Assembly: GCA_035636095.1 (NCBI GenBank)
Contig: DASPZU010000004.1
Span: 1 to 34,991 of the forward strand
DNA from: Gp7-AA10 sp035636095
Lineage (GTDB): Bacteria > Acidobacteriota > Thermoanaerobaculia > Gp7-AA8
DNA length: 34,991 bases
Reading direction: 5' to 3'
Shown piece by piece: positions 1 to 6,867 of the stretch (position 1 is its first letter; the number at the start of each line of letters is the position of its first letter). The position numbers and the translations under genes were made by a program. The notes under the pieces are model-generated. The model worked only from the letters and a program-made list of their open reading frames with translations. It made no database searches and was not told the DNA's origin.

Positions 1-487
1 CACATGCGGCGCGAAGCGTATTGGCCGCCGAGGTGGCTCGATCGAGCTGATCAAAAGGAAGGAGACCATCACGGTGCAGTTTGCCGGCGCGGTCGGCGTC
101 GCGCTTGGCGATGTCGGCATGCCCGCAAGCTTCTTCGGCCCGAAGGACGGCGCCGCGCGACTGTTCTTCCGCGACGCGAGCCTGCGCCGCGCTGTCCTGA
201 TTCCACAGCTCGAGCAGCACCTGACCGGAACGAACGCGATCGCCTTCGTGGACCGGCAATGCCACGATTTGTCCGCCGGCGGGCGGCGCCAGCTTCGCTC
301 GCCGGCAGGCGTTGACCGTGCCGGCACGAGTATTCGCTACCGTGCGCTCAACGCGCCCGAGATCGACCTCCGCCAAAACCACCGGCAGCGGATTTGGTCG
401 GCGAGTGCCCCAGACCAGGAGCACGACCGCGATCAGAATGACGGCGACCACCGCCAGACGCCGCGAGAAACGACTCTTGGACGACAT
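1..487 (-). CDS. HlyD-family (membrane fusion) efflux adaptor, N-terminal part, cut by window edge
   Basis: The frame stays open from an ATG at 487 down to the first base of the window, giving 162 residues with no stop, so the C-terminal part lies outside. It starts with a basic stretch and one membrane anchor (about residues 10-27). A lipoyl/biotinyl-like half motif follows (about 67-94, including GGQIVALPVHEGDRV), then the beginning of an alpha-helical hairpin rich in Ala, Glu and Arg (about 97-160). This order is that of periplasmic adaptor subunits that link an inner-membrane pump (ABC, RND or MFS) to an outer-membrane channel. AGGAAG lies 6 bases upstream of the ATG. The gene diverges from icd. 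The pump partner is not in the window, so the exporter class cannot be told. The CRRAK residues before the lipoyl motif are slightly unusual. Confidence 0.85.
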   Translation of the reverse strand, partial: MSSKSRFSRRLAVVAVILIAVVLLVWGTRRPNPLPVVLAEVDLGRVERTVANTRAGTVNACRRAKLAPPAGGQIVALPVHEGDRVRSGQVLLELWNQDSAAQARVAEEQSRGAVLRAEEACGHADIAKRDADRAGKLHRDGLLPFDQLDRATSAANTLRAAC

Positions 488-516
488 TGGGAACTTCCTA
501 CAATACGGTATACCCG

Positions 517-545
517 GTGACAAGAAGTCTGGTTTCGTCTAGATT
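517..545 (+). promoter_or_regulatory. Candidate sigma-70-type promoter of icd (leaderless)
   Basis: GTGACA (517-522, one mismatch to TTGACA) and TAGATT (540-545, four of six to TATAAT) are separated by 17 bases. Only 8 bases lie between the -10 box and the icd ATG at 554. A start 7-8 bases after the -10 would put the transcript 5' end at or next to the ATG. No Shine-Dalgarno sequence precedes icd, which fits a leaderless message. This was read by eye only. Confidence 0.45.
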
Positions 546-553
546 CGCCCGCG

Positions 554-1789
554 ATGGCTGCGCATCTGACCGCACCAAAAACGGGGCAACGCATCGGGTT
601 TGAAGCCGGACGGATCGTCGTCCCCGACGATCCGATCATTCCGTTCATCGAAGGCGACGGAACCGGGCCCGATATCTGGCGCGCGACGCAGCACGTGATC
701 GACGGCGCTGTCAAGAAAGTCTACGGCGGGAAGAAAAAAGCGGCCTGGTACGAAGTTTTCGCGGGCGACAAAGCGAATGAGACGTACAAGGAGTATCTGC
801 CCAAAGAGACGCTCGATGCGCTGTCGTACTACCGCGTCTCGATCAAGGGACCGCTCTCGACTCCTGTCGGCGGCGGAATCCGATCGCTCAACGTGACGCT
901 GCGTCAGATCCTCGACCTTTACGCCTGTGTCAGGCCGGTGCGCTATTTCACGGGCGTGCCCTCGCCGGTCCGCGAGCCGGAAAAAGTCGACATGGTGATC
1001 TTTCGCGAGAACACCGAGGATGTCTACGCCGGCATCGAGTGGCCGGCTGGGTCTGAGGGCGCGAAGAGCGTGATCGGTTTTCTCAACACCATGGAGCGAC
1101 GCGCCAGCATCAGGATTCGCGACGACTCGGCAATCGGCATCAAACCGGTTTCGGAATTCGGATCGAAGCGGTTGGTGCGCAAAGCGATTCTCTACGCCCT
1201 GGCCACCAAGCGCGACAGCCTCACGCTCGTCCACAAGGGCAACATCATGAAGTTCACCGAAGGGGCGTTCAAGGATTGGGGCTACGAGGTTGCCCGCCAG
1301 GAATTCCCCGATGTCACGATCGCCGAGGTTGATATCAACGGATCGAAGCCGAACGGAAGAGTCGTGATCAAGGATCGCATCGCGGACTCGATGTTCCAGC
1401 AGGTGCTCCTGCGACCGGCGGAGTACTCCGTGATCGCAACCACGAATCTGAATGGCGACTATCTCTCCGACGCGCTGGCTGCGCAGGTGGGAGGGCTGGG
1501 CATGGCGCCGGGATCGAACGAATCGGACGAAGTCGCGATCTTCGAAGCGACGCACGGAACGGCGCCGAAATACGCCAATCAGGATCGCGTGAACCCCGGA
1601 TCGCTCATCCTCTCCGGCGTCATGATGCTCCGCCACCTGGGCTGGTTCGAAGCGGCGGACGCCATCGAGCGCGCGATCGCGAAAACGATCGCTCAGAAGC
1701 GCGTGACCTACGATCTGGAACGGTTGATGCGCGGCGCCACGCTGCTCAAGACCAGCGAATTCGGCCGCGCAATCGTGGAGAATGTCTAA
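554..1789 (+). CDS. icd: NADP-dependent isocitrate dehydrogenase
   Basis: It oxidatively decarboxylates isocitrate to 2-oxoglutarate in the cytosolic TCA cycle, making NADPH. The 411-residue protein aligns along its length with the dimeric E. coli-type enzyme (416 residues). The substrate phosphate-loop region is present as GGIRSLNVTLRQ (Ser111, Asn113, Arg117 equivalent to E. coli 113, 115, 119). The cofactor region reads HGTAPKYANQDRVNPGS and later VTYDLERLM, so the Lys-Tyr pair and the Tyr and Arg that favour NADP are all kept. The Ser that AceK phosphorylates in enterobacteria is conserved, but no aceK is visible. There is no Shine-Dalgarno sequence before the ATG. The stop overlaps the start of the next gene by 8 bases, suggesting coupling. 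Confidence 0.97.
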   Translation: MAAHLTAPKTGQRIGFEAGRIVVPDDPIIPFIEGDGTGPDIWRATQHVIDGAVKKVYGGKKKAAWYEVFAGDKANETYKEYLPKETLDALSYYRVSIKGPLSTPVGGGIRSLNVTLRQILDLYACVRPVRYFTGVPSPVREPEKVDMVIFRENTEDVYAGIEWPAGSEGAKSVIGFLNTMERRASIRIRDDSAIGIKPVSEFGSKRLVRKAILYALATKRDSLTLVHKGNIMKFTEGAFKDWGYEVARQEFPDVTIAEVDINGSKPNGRVVIKDRIADSMFQQVLLRPAEYSVIATTNLNGDYLSDALAAQVGGLGMAPGSNESDEVAIFEATHGTAPKYANQDRVNPGSLILSGVMMLRHLGWFEAADAIERAIAKTIAQKRVTYDLERLMRGATLLKTSEFGRAIVENV

Positions 1790-2306
1790 TCAAGGCTGCG
1801 GCTGGCGAGTCATATTTCTCGCTCTTGGCATTTTCGCGCTCGCAGCATCCGCTCTTTTTCTCTTCGGCGTCGCGTCGAGCTGGTGGCAAGGCCAAACGAT
1901 CTCCAAATGGCCGTCCGCCAACGCGACCATCCAGCATTGCAAAGTCGACCAGCGAAAACGCCGCCGCGTCGATCGCTATGTCTACTATGCGATATGCAGC
2001 ATCTCCTTCGATGCGAATGACGAGCGCGTCGAAGGAGGCATCGAATCGCTGCCGGCGTACTACGAACAACGCCCTTCTGAGTGGGCGAACCCGGGCATCT
2101 CTGAACTGCGAGCGTGGGTCGCACAACATCCCGACGGCTCAAAGCTCGCCGTCCATTACGATCCCGAGTGGCATCCGAATGCCATGCCGTATCCGACGCT
2201 GGAGCTGTTCGATTACAGTCGCAATGCCGGGACGCTGAAGTTTGCGGGAATTGCCGCGATCGTCGCGGCCGTGTTGATCGGAATTCCGTTGGCTATTCCG
2301 CGCTGA
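1782..2306 (+). CDS. DUF3592-like small membrane protein
   Basis: This 174-residue protein has a membrane segment near the N-terminus (about 9-33), an extramembrane region of about 110 residues, and a second membrane segment at the C-terminus (about 153-172). The soluble part has the DUF3592 look: a W-P-x-x-x-A-T-I opening (43-50), a central Tyr-rich beta strand (YVYYAICSISF) and a late V-H-Y-D-P motif. The family has no settled function. Its start codon lies inside the end of icd (8-base overlap), so it is probably translated from the icd message. It ends convergently, overlapping the last 14 bases of the minus-strand membrane protein gene. Family assignment is from motif resemblance only. 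Confidence 0.75.
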   Translation: MSNQGCGWRVIFLALGIFALAASALFLFGVASSWWQGQTISKWPSANATIQHCKVDQRKRRRVDRYVYYAICSISFDANDERVEGGIESLPAYYEQRPSEWANPGISELRAWVAQHPDGSKLAVHYDPEWHPNAMPYPTLELFDYSRNAGTLKFAGIAAIVAAVLIGIPLAIPR

Positions 2307-2931
2307 CCGGCCGCCACACCAGGAACCACGGCTCGCGGCGGCCGAACTTCGTCGCCAGCGCGGTGCCGATCCCGAAGATCGACGCGATACCCCACGCGAT
2401 CACGCCGACAACAGGAATCAGGCGGATGGCGCCGAGGAGCAGAACCCCAATGACAACCATGGCCAGATCGCCGCGCAGCCAGCGCCGCCGCGACAGCTCT
2501 TCGCGCGAGCGCGCGTTCGCGACCAGCGTGCCGACGGCGTGGAACACCGCGATCGTGCCGTAGATCTTGGTGAGGATCGCGAAGACCGCCAGCGCCAGCA
2601 GGAGCGGAATGCCCACGACATACGGAATCAGGTAGCTGAAGAGAATGGCCGTCAGGACGAGGCTGGTCACCGCCACCAGGCCGAGGGCGAAGCAGTGGAG
2701 CGGAGAAGTGCGGAGCTCGATCGATGAGTAGCGAATCTCGCGGCCGCTGATCAACGTCAGAACGATCGCGGCGATGATCCAGACAAACAGCACCGAGACG
2801 ATGACGGCGGTGCGCGTCATCATCGATGCAGCTTCCGACAGCGTCCATGAAGCCTTGAACGGTGGTGCGGCGATGAGCGCGGTCACCGCCGTGGCGAGAA
2901 TGGTCAGCGCCAGAAGCAGCGCCTTACGCAT
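2293..2931 (-). CDS. Polytopic membrane protein resembling the membrane domain of some polymer-forming (bactofilin-like) proteins
   Basis: This is a 212-residue protein. An N-terminal signal-like segment (1-20) is followed by hydrophobic helices at about 37-60, 78-105 and 108-135, then a basic stretch (SREELSRRRWLRGD) and a final glycine-rich hydrophobic pair (about 153-190). The pattern of an IP-YVVGIPLLLAL helix followed by a Gly/Ile-rich hairpin (IPVVGVIAWGIASIFGIG) resembles the C-terminal membrane domain attached to some bactofilin-type proteins (DUF8173-like). The bactofilin beta-helix itself is absent. The ATG at 2931 is chosen over an in-frame upstream ATG at 3045 because GAGGG sits 4 bases before it and because it overlaps the end of the anti-sigma gene (ATGCGTAA). 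It is probably part of the sigma/anti-sigma operon. Function unknown. Confidence 0.75.
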   Translation of the reverse strand: MRKALLLALTILATAVTALIAAPPFKASWTLSEAASMMTRTAVIVSVLFVWIIAAIVLTLISGREIRYSSIELRTSPLHCFALGLVAVTSLVLTAILFSYLIPYVVGIPLLLALAVFAILTKIYGTIAVFHAVGTLVANARSREELSRRRWLRGDLAMVVIGVLLLGAIRLIPVVGVIAWGIASIFGIGTALATKFGRREPWFLVWRPVSAE

Positions 2932-3343
2932 CGATCCCTCGGGGCGAGCGACGAAGGAGAAGAACGAGCAGCGTGTTGACCACCAGGAAGGCGGCGGCGA
3001 ATCCGATCGGGCCGAGCGGCCGCACCGCATTGTTCGCCGCCGCAAGCGCTCCGCGCCAATCGAAACGCGCGCCGGCTGTCATCGCGGTGAAGAACGAAAT
3101 GCCCGCGATCATGCACAGAGAGAACGCGATTGTCAGGAGCGCCAATGCTCCGCCAATCACCAACGGCCACGATCGATAGTCCGCCCCCTCCCACTCCGCC
3201 AGCGGTAACGCGTCAACAGCCATTGCTTTCGATTCGACGCGCGTGTCGAGCAGCGCGTACATCTCGCGGCAGGCGAGACAATCGCGAAGATGCGAGGCGT
3301 TCGCTTCAGGATTTTCGGCGTAGCGTTGACAGTCGGCGCTCAT
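2924..3343 (-). CDS. Putative anti-sigma factor with zinc-finger (zf-HC2-like) N-terminus
   Basis: This is a 139-residue protein. Near the N-terminus it has an H-x3-C-x2-C motif (HLRDCLAC, His18, Cys22, Cys25), the signature of the ZAS/zf-HC2 anti-sigma domain that clamps ECF sigma factors. Two membrane segments follow (about 57-85 and 112-132). Its ATG overlaps the stop of the ECF sigma gene (ATGA), and its stop overlaps the start of the next membrane protein gene. The position directly after an ECF sigma gene supports a role in holding that sigma at the membrane until a signal releases it. The signal is unknown. The cytoplasmic part is short and the role has not been tested. Confidence 0.8.
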   Translation of the reverse strand: MSADCQRYAENPEANASHLRDCLACREMYALLDTRVESKAMAVDALPLAEWEGADYRSWPLVIGGALALLTIAFSLCMIAGISFFTAMTAGARFDWRGALAAANNAVRPLGPIGFAAAFLVVNTLLVLLLRRSPRGIDA

Positions 3344-3924
3344 AGGGGTTCAACGAAAGTATCGAGCTGCTCCTTCAGCAGATTCCGTGCACGGAAGAGC
3401 TTGTTTTTCACGGTGCCCAGCGGCAGCTTCTTCATCGACGCGATTTCTTCGTACGACAGCTCCGCAAAATGCCGGAGCTGGATCAATTCTCTATAGTCCG
3501 GCGGCAGATTTTCCACTGCTTTCTCGATTGCGGAACCGAGCTGCTTGTTCTTCAGCGCGCGATAGGGCGACACGCCGGGATCGGCAAATTCGCGCTCCTT
3601 CTGCGGTTCATCCTCGGTCGGCCGCGCCAGCGGCACTTCCATGACGCTCTTTTTGCGGAGAACGTCGATGGCGGCGTTCTGCGCGATTCGAAACAGCCAG
3701 GTCGAGAACTGGTACTTTGAATCGTAGCGATCGAGCGCGAGATAGACCTTCACGAAGATGTCCTGGGCCAGATCGTGCGCTTCTTCGTAGCGATGCGTAA
3801 TACGGTAGACGTAGTTGATGACGCGCTTCTCATAGCGTCGGACCAGGTCCGTAAAACGGTCGCGCTCGCCCTCGAGGATTCGCGCCACCAGGGCGCGGTC
3901 ATCGAGTTGCTCACGTTCGGCCAT
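3340..3924 (-). CDS. ECF (group 4) RNA polymerase sigma factor
   Basis: The 194-residue protein contains only sigma regions 2 and 4, as in extracytoplasmic-function sigma factors. Region 2 is at about 24-92 (DLAQDIFVKVYLALDRYD, then FSTWLFRIAQNAAIDVLRKK) and is responsible for core binding and -10 recognition. Region 4 is at about 140-187 (LPPDYRELIQLRHF, then the helix-turn-helix around SYEEIASMKKLPLGTVKNKL) and contacts the -35 element. An in-frame ATG at 3978 would add 18 residues that look non-coding; the ATG at 3924 gives the usual length. The stop overlaps the start of the putative anti-sigma gene (ATGA). It diverges from the ABC ATPase gene. I could not find a convincing autoregulatory GGAAC-type promoter upstream. 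Confidence 0.95.
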   Translation of the reverse strand: MAEREQLDDRALVARILEGERDRFTDLVRRYEKRVINYVYRITHRYEEAHDLAQDIFVKVYLALDRYDSKYQFSTWLFRIAQNAAIDVLRKKSVMEVPLARPTEDEPQKEREFADPGVSPYRALKNKQLGSAIEKAVENLPPDYRELIQLRHFAELSYEEIASMKKLPLGTVKNKLFRARNLLKEQLDTFVEPL

Positions 3925-3984
3925 TGACCTACTACGGCTCCCTCCGGCTAAAGTTTTCAGCCAGCGGATAATACACATGCCCCG

Positions 3985-4698
3985 ATGATTGAAATCCGGA
4001 ACTTGACCAAGAAGTACGGGACGTTCACGGCAGTCGACGAGATCTCGCTGACTGTCTCACCCGGCGAGATTTACGGCTTTCTAGGACCGAACGGCGCCGG
4101 AAAAACGACGACCATCAGGATTCTGGCCGGCCTCTCGCTGCCGACCTCAGGGGTGGTGCGGATCGCTGGCCGCGATGTCGGGTCGGACGGCGCGCACACG
4201 AAATCGATCGTGGGCTACGTCCCCGACCGGCCCTATCTGTACGAGAAGCTGACCGGCCGCGAGCTGCTGCAGTTCGTGACCAATCTCTACGGCCGCGAGT
4301 GGCGCGATTGCGAATCGCGCGCGCTGGAGCTGCTGCGCTACTTCGACATCGCCGACTGGACCGACGCGCGCATCGAGAATCTGTCCCACGGCATGAAACA
4401 GAAACTCGTGATCATCGCGGCGCTGGTGCACGATCCAGCCGTTCTGGTGATCGACGAGCCGATGGTCGGCCTCGATGCACTGGCGCAGAAGCTGGTCAAG
4501 ACTCTGCTGCGGCGCCTGGCCGGCGAACAAAAGACGATCTTTCTGACGACGCACACCATGTCGGTCGCCGAGGCGGTATGCGATCGCATCGGCATCCTGC
4601 ATCGCGGTCGCATCATCGCCACCGGCACGACGCCGGAGCTGAAGAGCAATCGGGCGCTGGAGGATGTGTTCCTGGAGCTGACCTACGGAAACGATTGA
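3985..4698 (+). CDS. ABC transporter ATP-binding protein (ABC-2 type export family)
   Basis: The 237-residue nucleotide-binding domain carries Walker A GPNGAGKTT (34-42), an atypical signature LSHGMKQ (133-139, Gln-free LSHG form common in the CcmA/NatA-type family), Walker B VLVIDEP (153-159), a D-loop GLD and the switch His in LTTHT (His190). Such subunits power export by a separate membrane subunit. No permease gene is adjacent: PrmC follows at once. The ATPase therefore works with a partner coded elsewhere, or belongs to a family in which ATPase and permease are unlinked. GATAAT lies 12 bases before the ATG, with no clear Shine-Dalgarno, so this transcript may also have a very short leader. 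It diverges from the ECF sigma gene. Confidence 0.93.
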   Translation: MIEIRNLTKKYGTFTAVDEISLTVSPGEIYGFLGPNGAGKTTTIRILAGLSLPTSGVVRIAGRDVGSDGAHTKSIVGYVPDRPYLYEKLTGRELLQFVTNLYGREWRDCESRALELLRYFDIADWTDARIENLSHGMKQKLVIIAALVHDPAVLVIDEPMVGLDALAQKLVKTLLRRLAGEQKTIFLTTHTMSVAEAVCDRIGILHRGRIIATGTTPELKSNRALEDVFLELTYGND

Positions 4699-4735
4699 TT
4701 CGCTCCGCGCGCGCTATCGCAGCCGCGACGTCGAC

Positions 4736-5461
4736 GTGCTCCTTTCCGATCTTCTCGGCCAGCCGCTTGTGTATGTTTTCGCGCACGGCGAAGCGCTGGT
4801 CGACCCGTCACGTATCGATGCGGCCATGCGACGTCGCCTTGCCGGCGAGCCGCTGCAGTACATCCGCGGCAAGACGGAGTTCTTCGGTCGCGAATTTCGC
4901 GTCGACGAACGCGTGCTCATCCCGCGTCCGGAAACAGAGATCCTGGTGGAGACTGCCATCGAGCGCATCGATCGCGGAGCGCGCGTCGTCGATATCGGTA
5001 CCGGAAGCGGATGTATCGCGGTGACCGTGGCGCTGGAGCGGCCGGATCTTCGCGTGATCGCGACCGATGTCTCGGTGGCGGCGCTGGCAGTGGCCGCTCA
5101 AAATGCAAATGGTGCGGTCAGGCTGGTCGGCTCGGATCTTCTGGCGGCGTTCGTGGAGGACTTTGACTGGATCGTCTCGAATCCGCCTTACGTCAAGGCC
5201 GCGGAGATCGAGACACTGGCGACGGAGGTGCGCGATCACGAGCCGCGGGGAGCGCTGACGCCCGGTCCCGCCGGGACCGAAGTCATCGCACGGATTCTCG
5301 ATCAGGCCGGCCGTGCAGGCCTCATCCTCGAAATCGCGTACGGACAACTGGAGGCCGTGCGCGATCTTGCCGCTGCGCATCACTTCAACGTCGACGCTGT
5401 TCGCAACGACCTGGCCGGAATTCCGCGCGTCGTCGTATTATCGCGGCATGGCTGGAAGTGA
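4736..5461 (+). CDS. prmC: Peptide chain release factor N5-glutamine methyltransferase PrmC
   Basis: It methylates the Gln of the GGQ motif in release factors RF1/RF2, using S-adenosylmethionine. Visible family hallmarks are LAGEPLQYIRG followed by FFGREF and LIPRPETE in the N-terminal part, the SAM-binding VVDIGTGSGCIAV, and the catalytic NPPY in IVSNPPYVK. From the GTG at 4736 the protein has 241 residues, slightly short for the family (about 270-290). The reading frame is open back to 4682, and the upstream residues (TIDSLRARYRSRDVD) align with the usual PrmC N-terminus, so translation may begin earlier, perhaps at an ATT at 4694. No good Shine-Dalgarno precedes the GTG. The 3' end overlaps the HIT gene by 14 bases. 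Confidence 0.93.
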   Translation: MLLSDLLGQPLVYVFAHGEALVDPSRIDAAMRRRLAGEPLQYIRGKTEFFGREFRVDERVLIPRPETEILVETAIERIDRGARVVDIGTGSGCIAVTVALERPDLRVIATDVSVAALAVAAQNANGAVRLVGSDLLAAFVEDFDWIVSNPPYVKAAEIETLATEVRDHEPRGALTPGPAGTEVIARILDQAGRAGLILEIAYGQLEAVRDLAAAHHFNVDAVRNDLAGIPRVVVLSRHGWK

Positions 5462-5801
5462 TCGCTGTCTCTTCTGCCGGATCGCGCACGGCGAGATTCC
5501 GGCAAAAAAAGTTTATGAGGACGCCGACGTGGTCGCGTTTCACGACATCAATCCGCAGGCGCCCACGCACGTGCTGGTGATTCCCCGAAAGCACATCCCG
5601 AGCCTCGACGACATGTCGGAAGCCGACGCCGCCACGGTAGGAACGGCATTGGTGCGGCTGGCCCAGATCGCTCGCGATCTGCATCTCAACTCCGATGGCT
5701 ACCGCGCGGTCGTCAATCATGGCGAAGCGGCCGGCCAAACCGTTTTCCACGTTCATTTTCATTTGTTAGGCGGGCGAAACTTCGGCTGGCCGCCGGGCTG
5801 A
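5448..5801 (+). CDS. HIT-domain (histidine triad, HINT-like) nucleotide-binding protein
   Basis: The 117-residue protein has the HINT-subfamily plan. It has CLFCRIAHGEIPAK at the N-terminus (Cys7, Cys10), DINPQAPTHVLVIPRKHI in the middle, and the histidine triad HVHFH (His101, His103, His105) near the end. Members hydrolyse purine nucleoside phosphoramidates and adenylated compounds; the physiological substrate is not clear. Its ATG lies inside the last 14 bases of prmC, so it is likely co-translated. The 3' end overlaps the ankyrin-repeat gene on the other strand by 43 bases. Length is normal for the family. Confidence 0.95.
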   Translation: MAGSDRCLFCRIAHGEIPAKKVYEDADVVAFHDINPQAPTHVLVIPRKHIPSLDDMSEADAATVGTALVRLAQIARDLHLNSDGYRAVVNHGEAAGQTVFHVHFHLLGGRNFGWPPG

Positions 5802-6727
5802 GCGATCGCGCCGGCGGCAATGAGTCGTGCCGCGATGTCCTCGAGGTGTCGATCCTGAGCTTCTTGCAGCGCAGCGTGCCCTGCGTTGTCGGCGAGATTG
5901 ACATTCGCGCCCGCGTCGATCAGCACGTCGACGCCTGATTTCTGTCGCGCGGCGAAACCTTGGCCGCGCGGATTCGCTGTCACGACCAGAATCAACGGCG
6001 TGCGACCGACGAGGTCGCGTGCGTCGACCGGAGCTTTCGCCAGAAGACAAAATCTCATGAAGTCGGGCTCCGCGAGCTCCGACGCGAAAAGCAGTCCCGA
6101 TCCATCGGAGTCGAGAACGCCACTGGAAAGCAGACGGCGTGCCGCGACAATATCGCCGCGGCCAATCGCCTGGACGAAAGGCGGATCACTCGGCGAGACG
6201 CCGCGCGATTCGGTTGCCGTTGTGTGAACTGACTTCGGAGCAGGAGGAGCCGGATGCGGTTCGAGCTTTGGTTTGATTGGGGGCCAACTGAAGTTCGCCG
6301 CGACCGCCACGACACACATCGAAAGCGCCATGGCCGATATCGGATCGCCGATCCCAACCATCCCTCGCTTGAAAATACGAGTCACGAGAATCAGGAATGG
6401 AGCAGCCAACGGAATTGCAAGAGCAAAGGCGATGAACGGCGTCGCCAACGGCGAGATATCGCCGAGATAATTTTCACTGCCTGCGCCGCCCCCTTTGGGA
6501 AGGATAAATGAGCGCAGATGTAGACCCACCCAAACACTAAACGGCACCGCCAGAAGCGCCGCGACGATCCACACCCGCATGAGGCTCGCCATCGTCGTTC
6601 GATTCCAGCCCCACGCTGCGATCGCAAGGCCAACCACGGCCGCGATCAGTTCATAGCCACGAACCCAACCGGCAGCAGCCTCGAAAAAGTCGCCGACCCG
6701 CCTGCCCGGAAACGCGCAACTCCGCAT
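5759..6727 (-). CDS. Membrane-anchored ankyrin-repeat protein
   Basis: The 322-residue form has an N-terminal half with four or so hydrophobic segments (about 24-42, 51-70, 91-118, 127-147), a Pro-rich linker (PHPAPPAPK), and a C-terminal half with about four ankyrin-like repeats. The clearest repeats are GRTPLILVVTANPRG, then VDVLIDAGANVNLADNAGHAAL, then IAARLIAAGA. Ankyrin repeats mediate protein contacts; the partner is unknown. The start is doubtful. No Shine-Dalgarno precedes the ATG at 6727, and the frame stays open to 6835, encoding a further plausible membrane helix (LLAYAVILILWSAW). That extension contains no ATG, GTG or TTG, only a CTG at 6826. A non-standard start or a small frameshift is possible. 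It is convergent with the HIT gene. Confidence 0.8.
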   Translation of the reverse strand: MRSCAFPGRRVGDFFEAAAGWVRGYELIAAVVGLAIAAWGWNRTTMASLMRVWIVAALLAVPFSVWVGLHLRSFILPKGGGAGSENYLGDISPLATPFIAFALAIPLAAPFLILVTRIFKRGMVGIGDPISAMALSMCVVAVAANFSWPPIKPKLEPHPAPPAPKSVHTTATESRGVSPSDPPFVQAIGRGDIVAARRLLSSGVLDSDGSGLLFASELAEPDFMRFCLLAKAPVDARDLVGRTPLILVVTANPRGQGFAARQKSGVDVLIDAGANVNLADNAGHAALQEAQDRHLEDIAARLIAAGAIAQPGGQPKFRPPNK

Positions 6728-6867
6728 CCACGCGGACCACAGGATCAGGATTACTGCGTACGCAAGCAGCCGTCGGCTTCGCTCGAACCACGTAGCTAGC
6801 CAGAAAGGAGTCTGATTTTCGATCAGTGGAGTTTAGCGCCCCGGCCACGCGCTGCGCGCGCGGCGCA

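Noticed and set aside
539..1636. Long open frame on the minus strand opposite icd (365 residues)
   Set aside because: It is antisense to a full-length, motif-complete icd. The translation is rich in Arg, Asp and His with no family features, as expected for a shadow frame in high-GC DNA.
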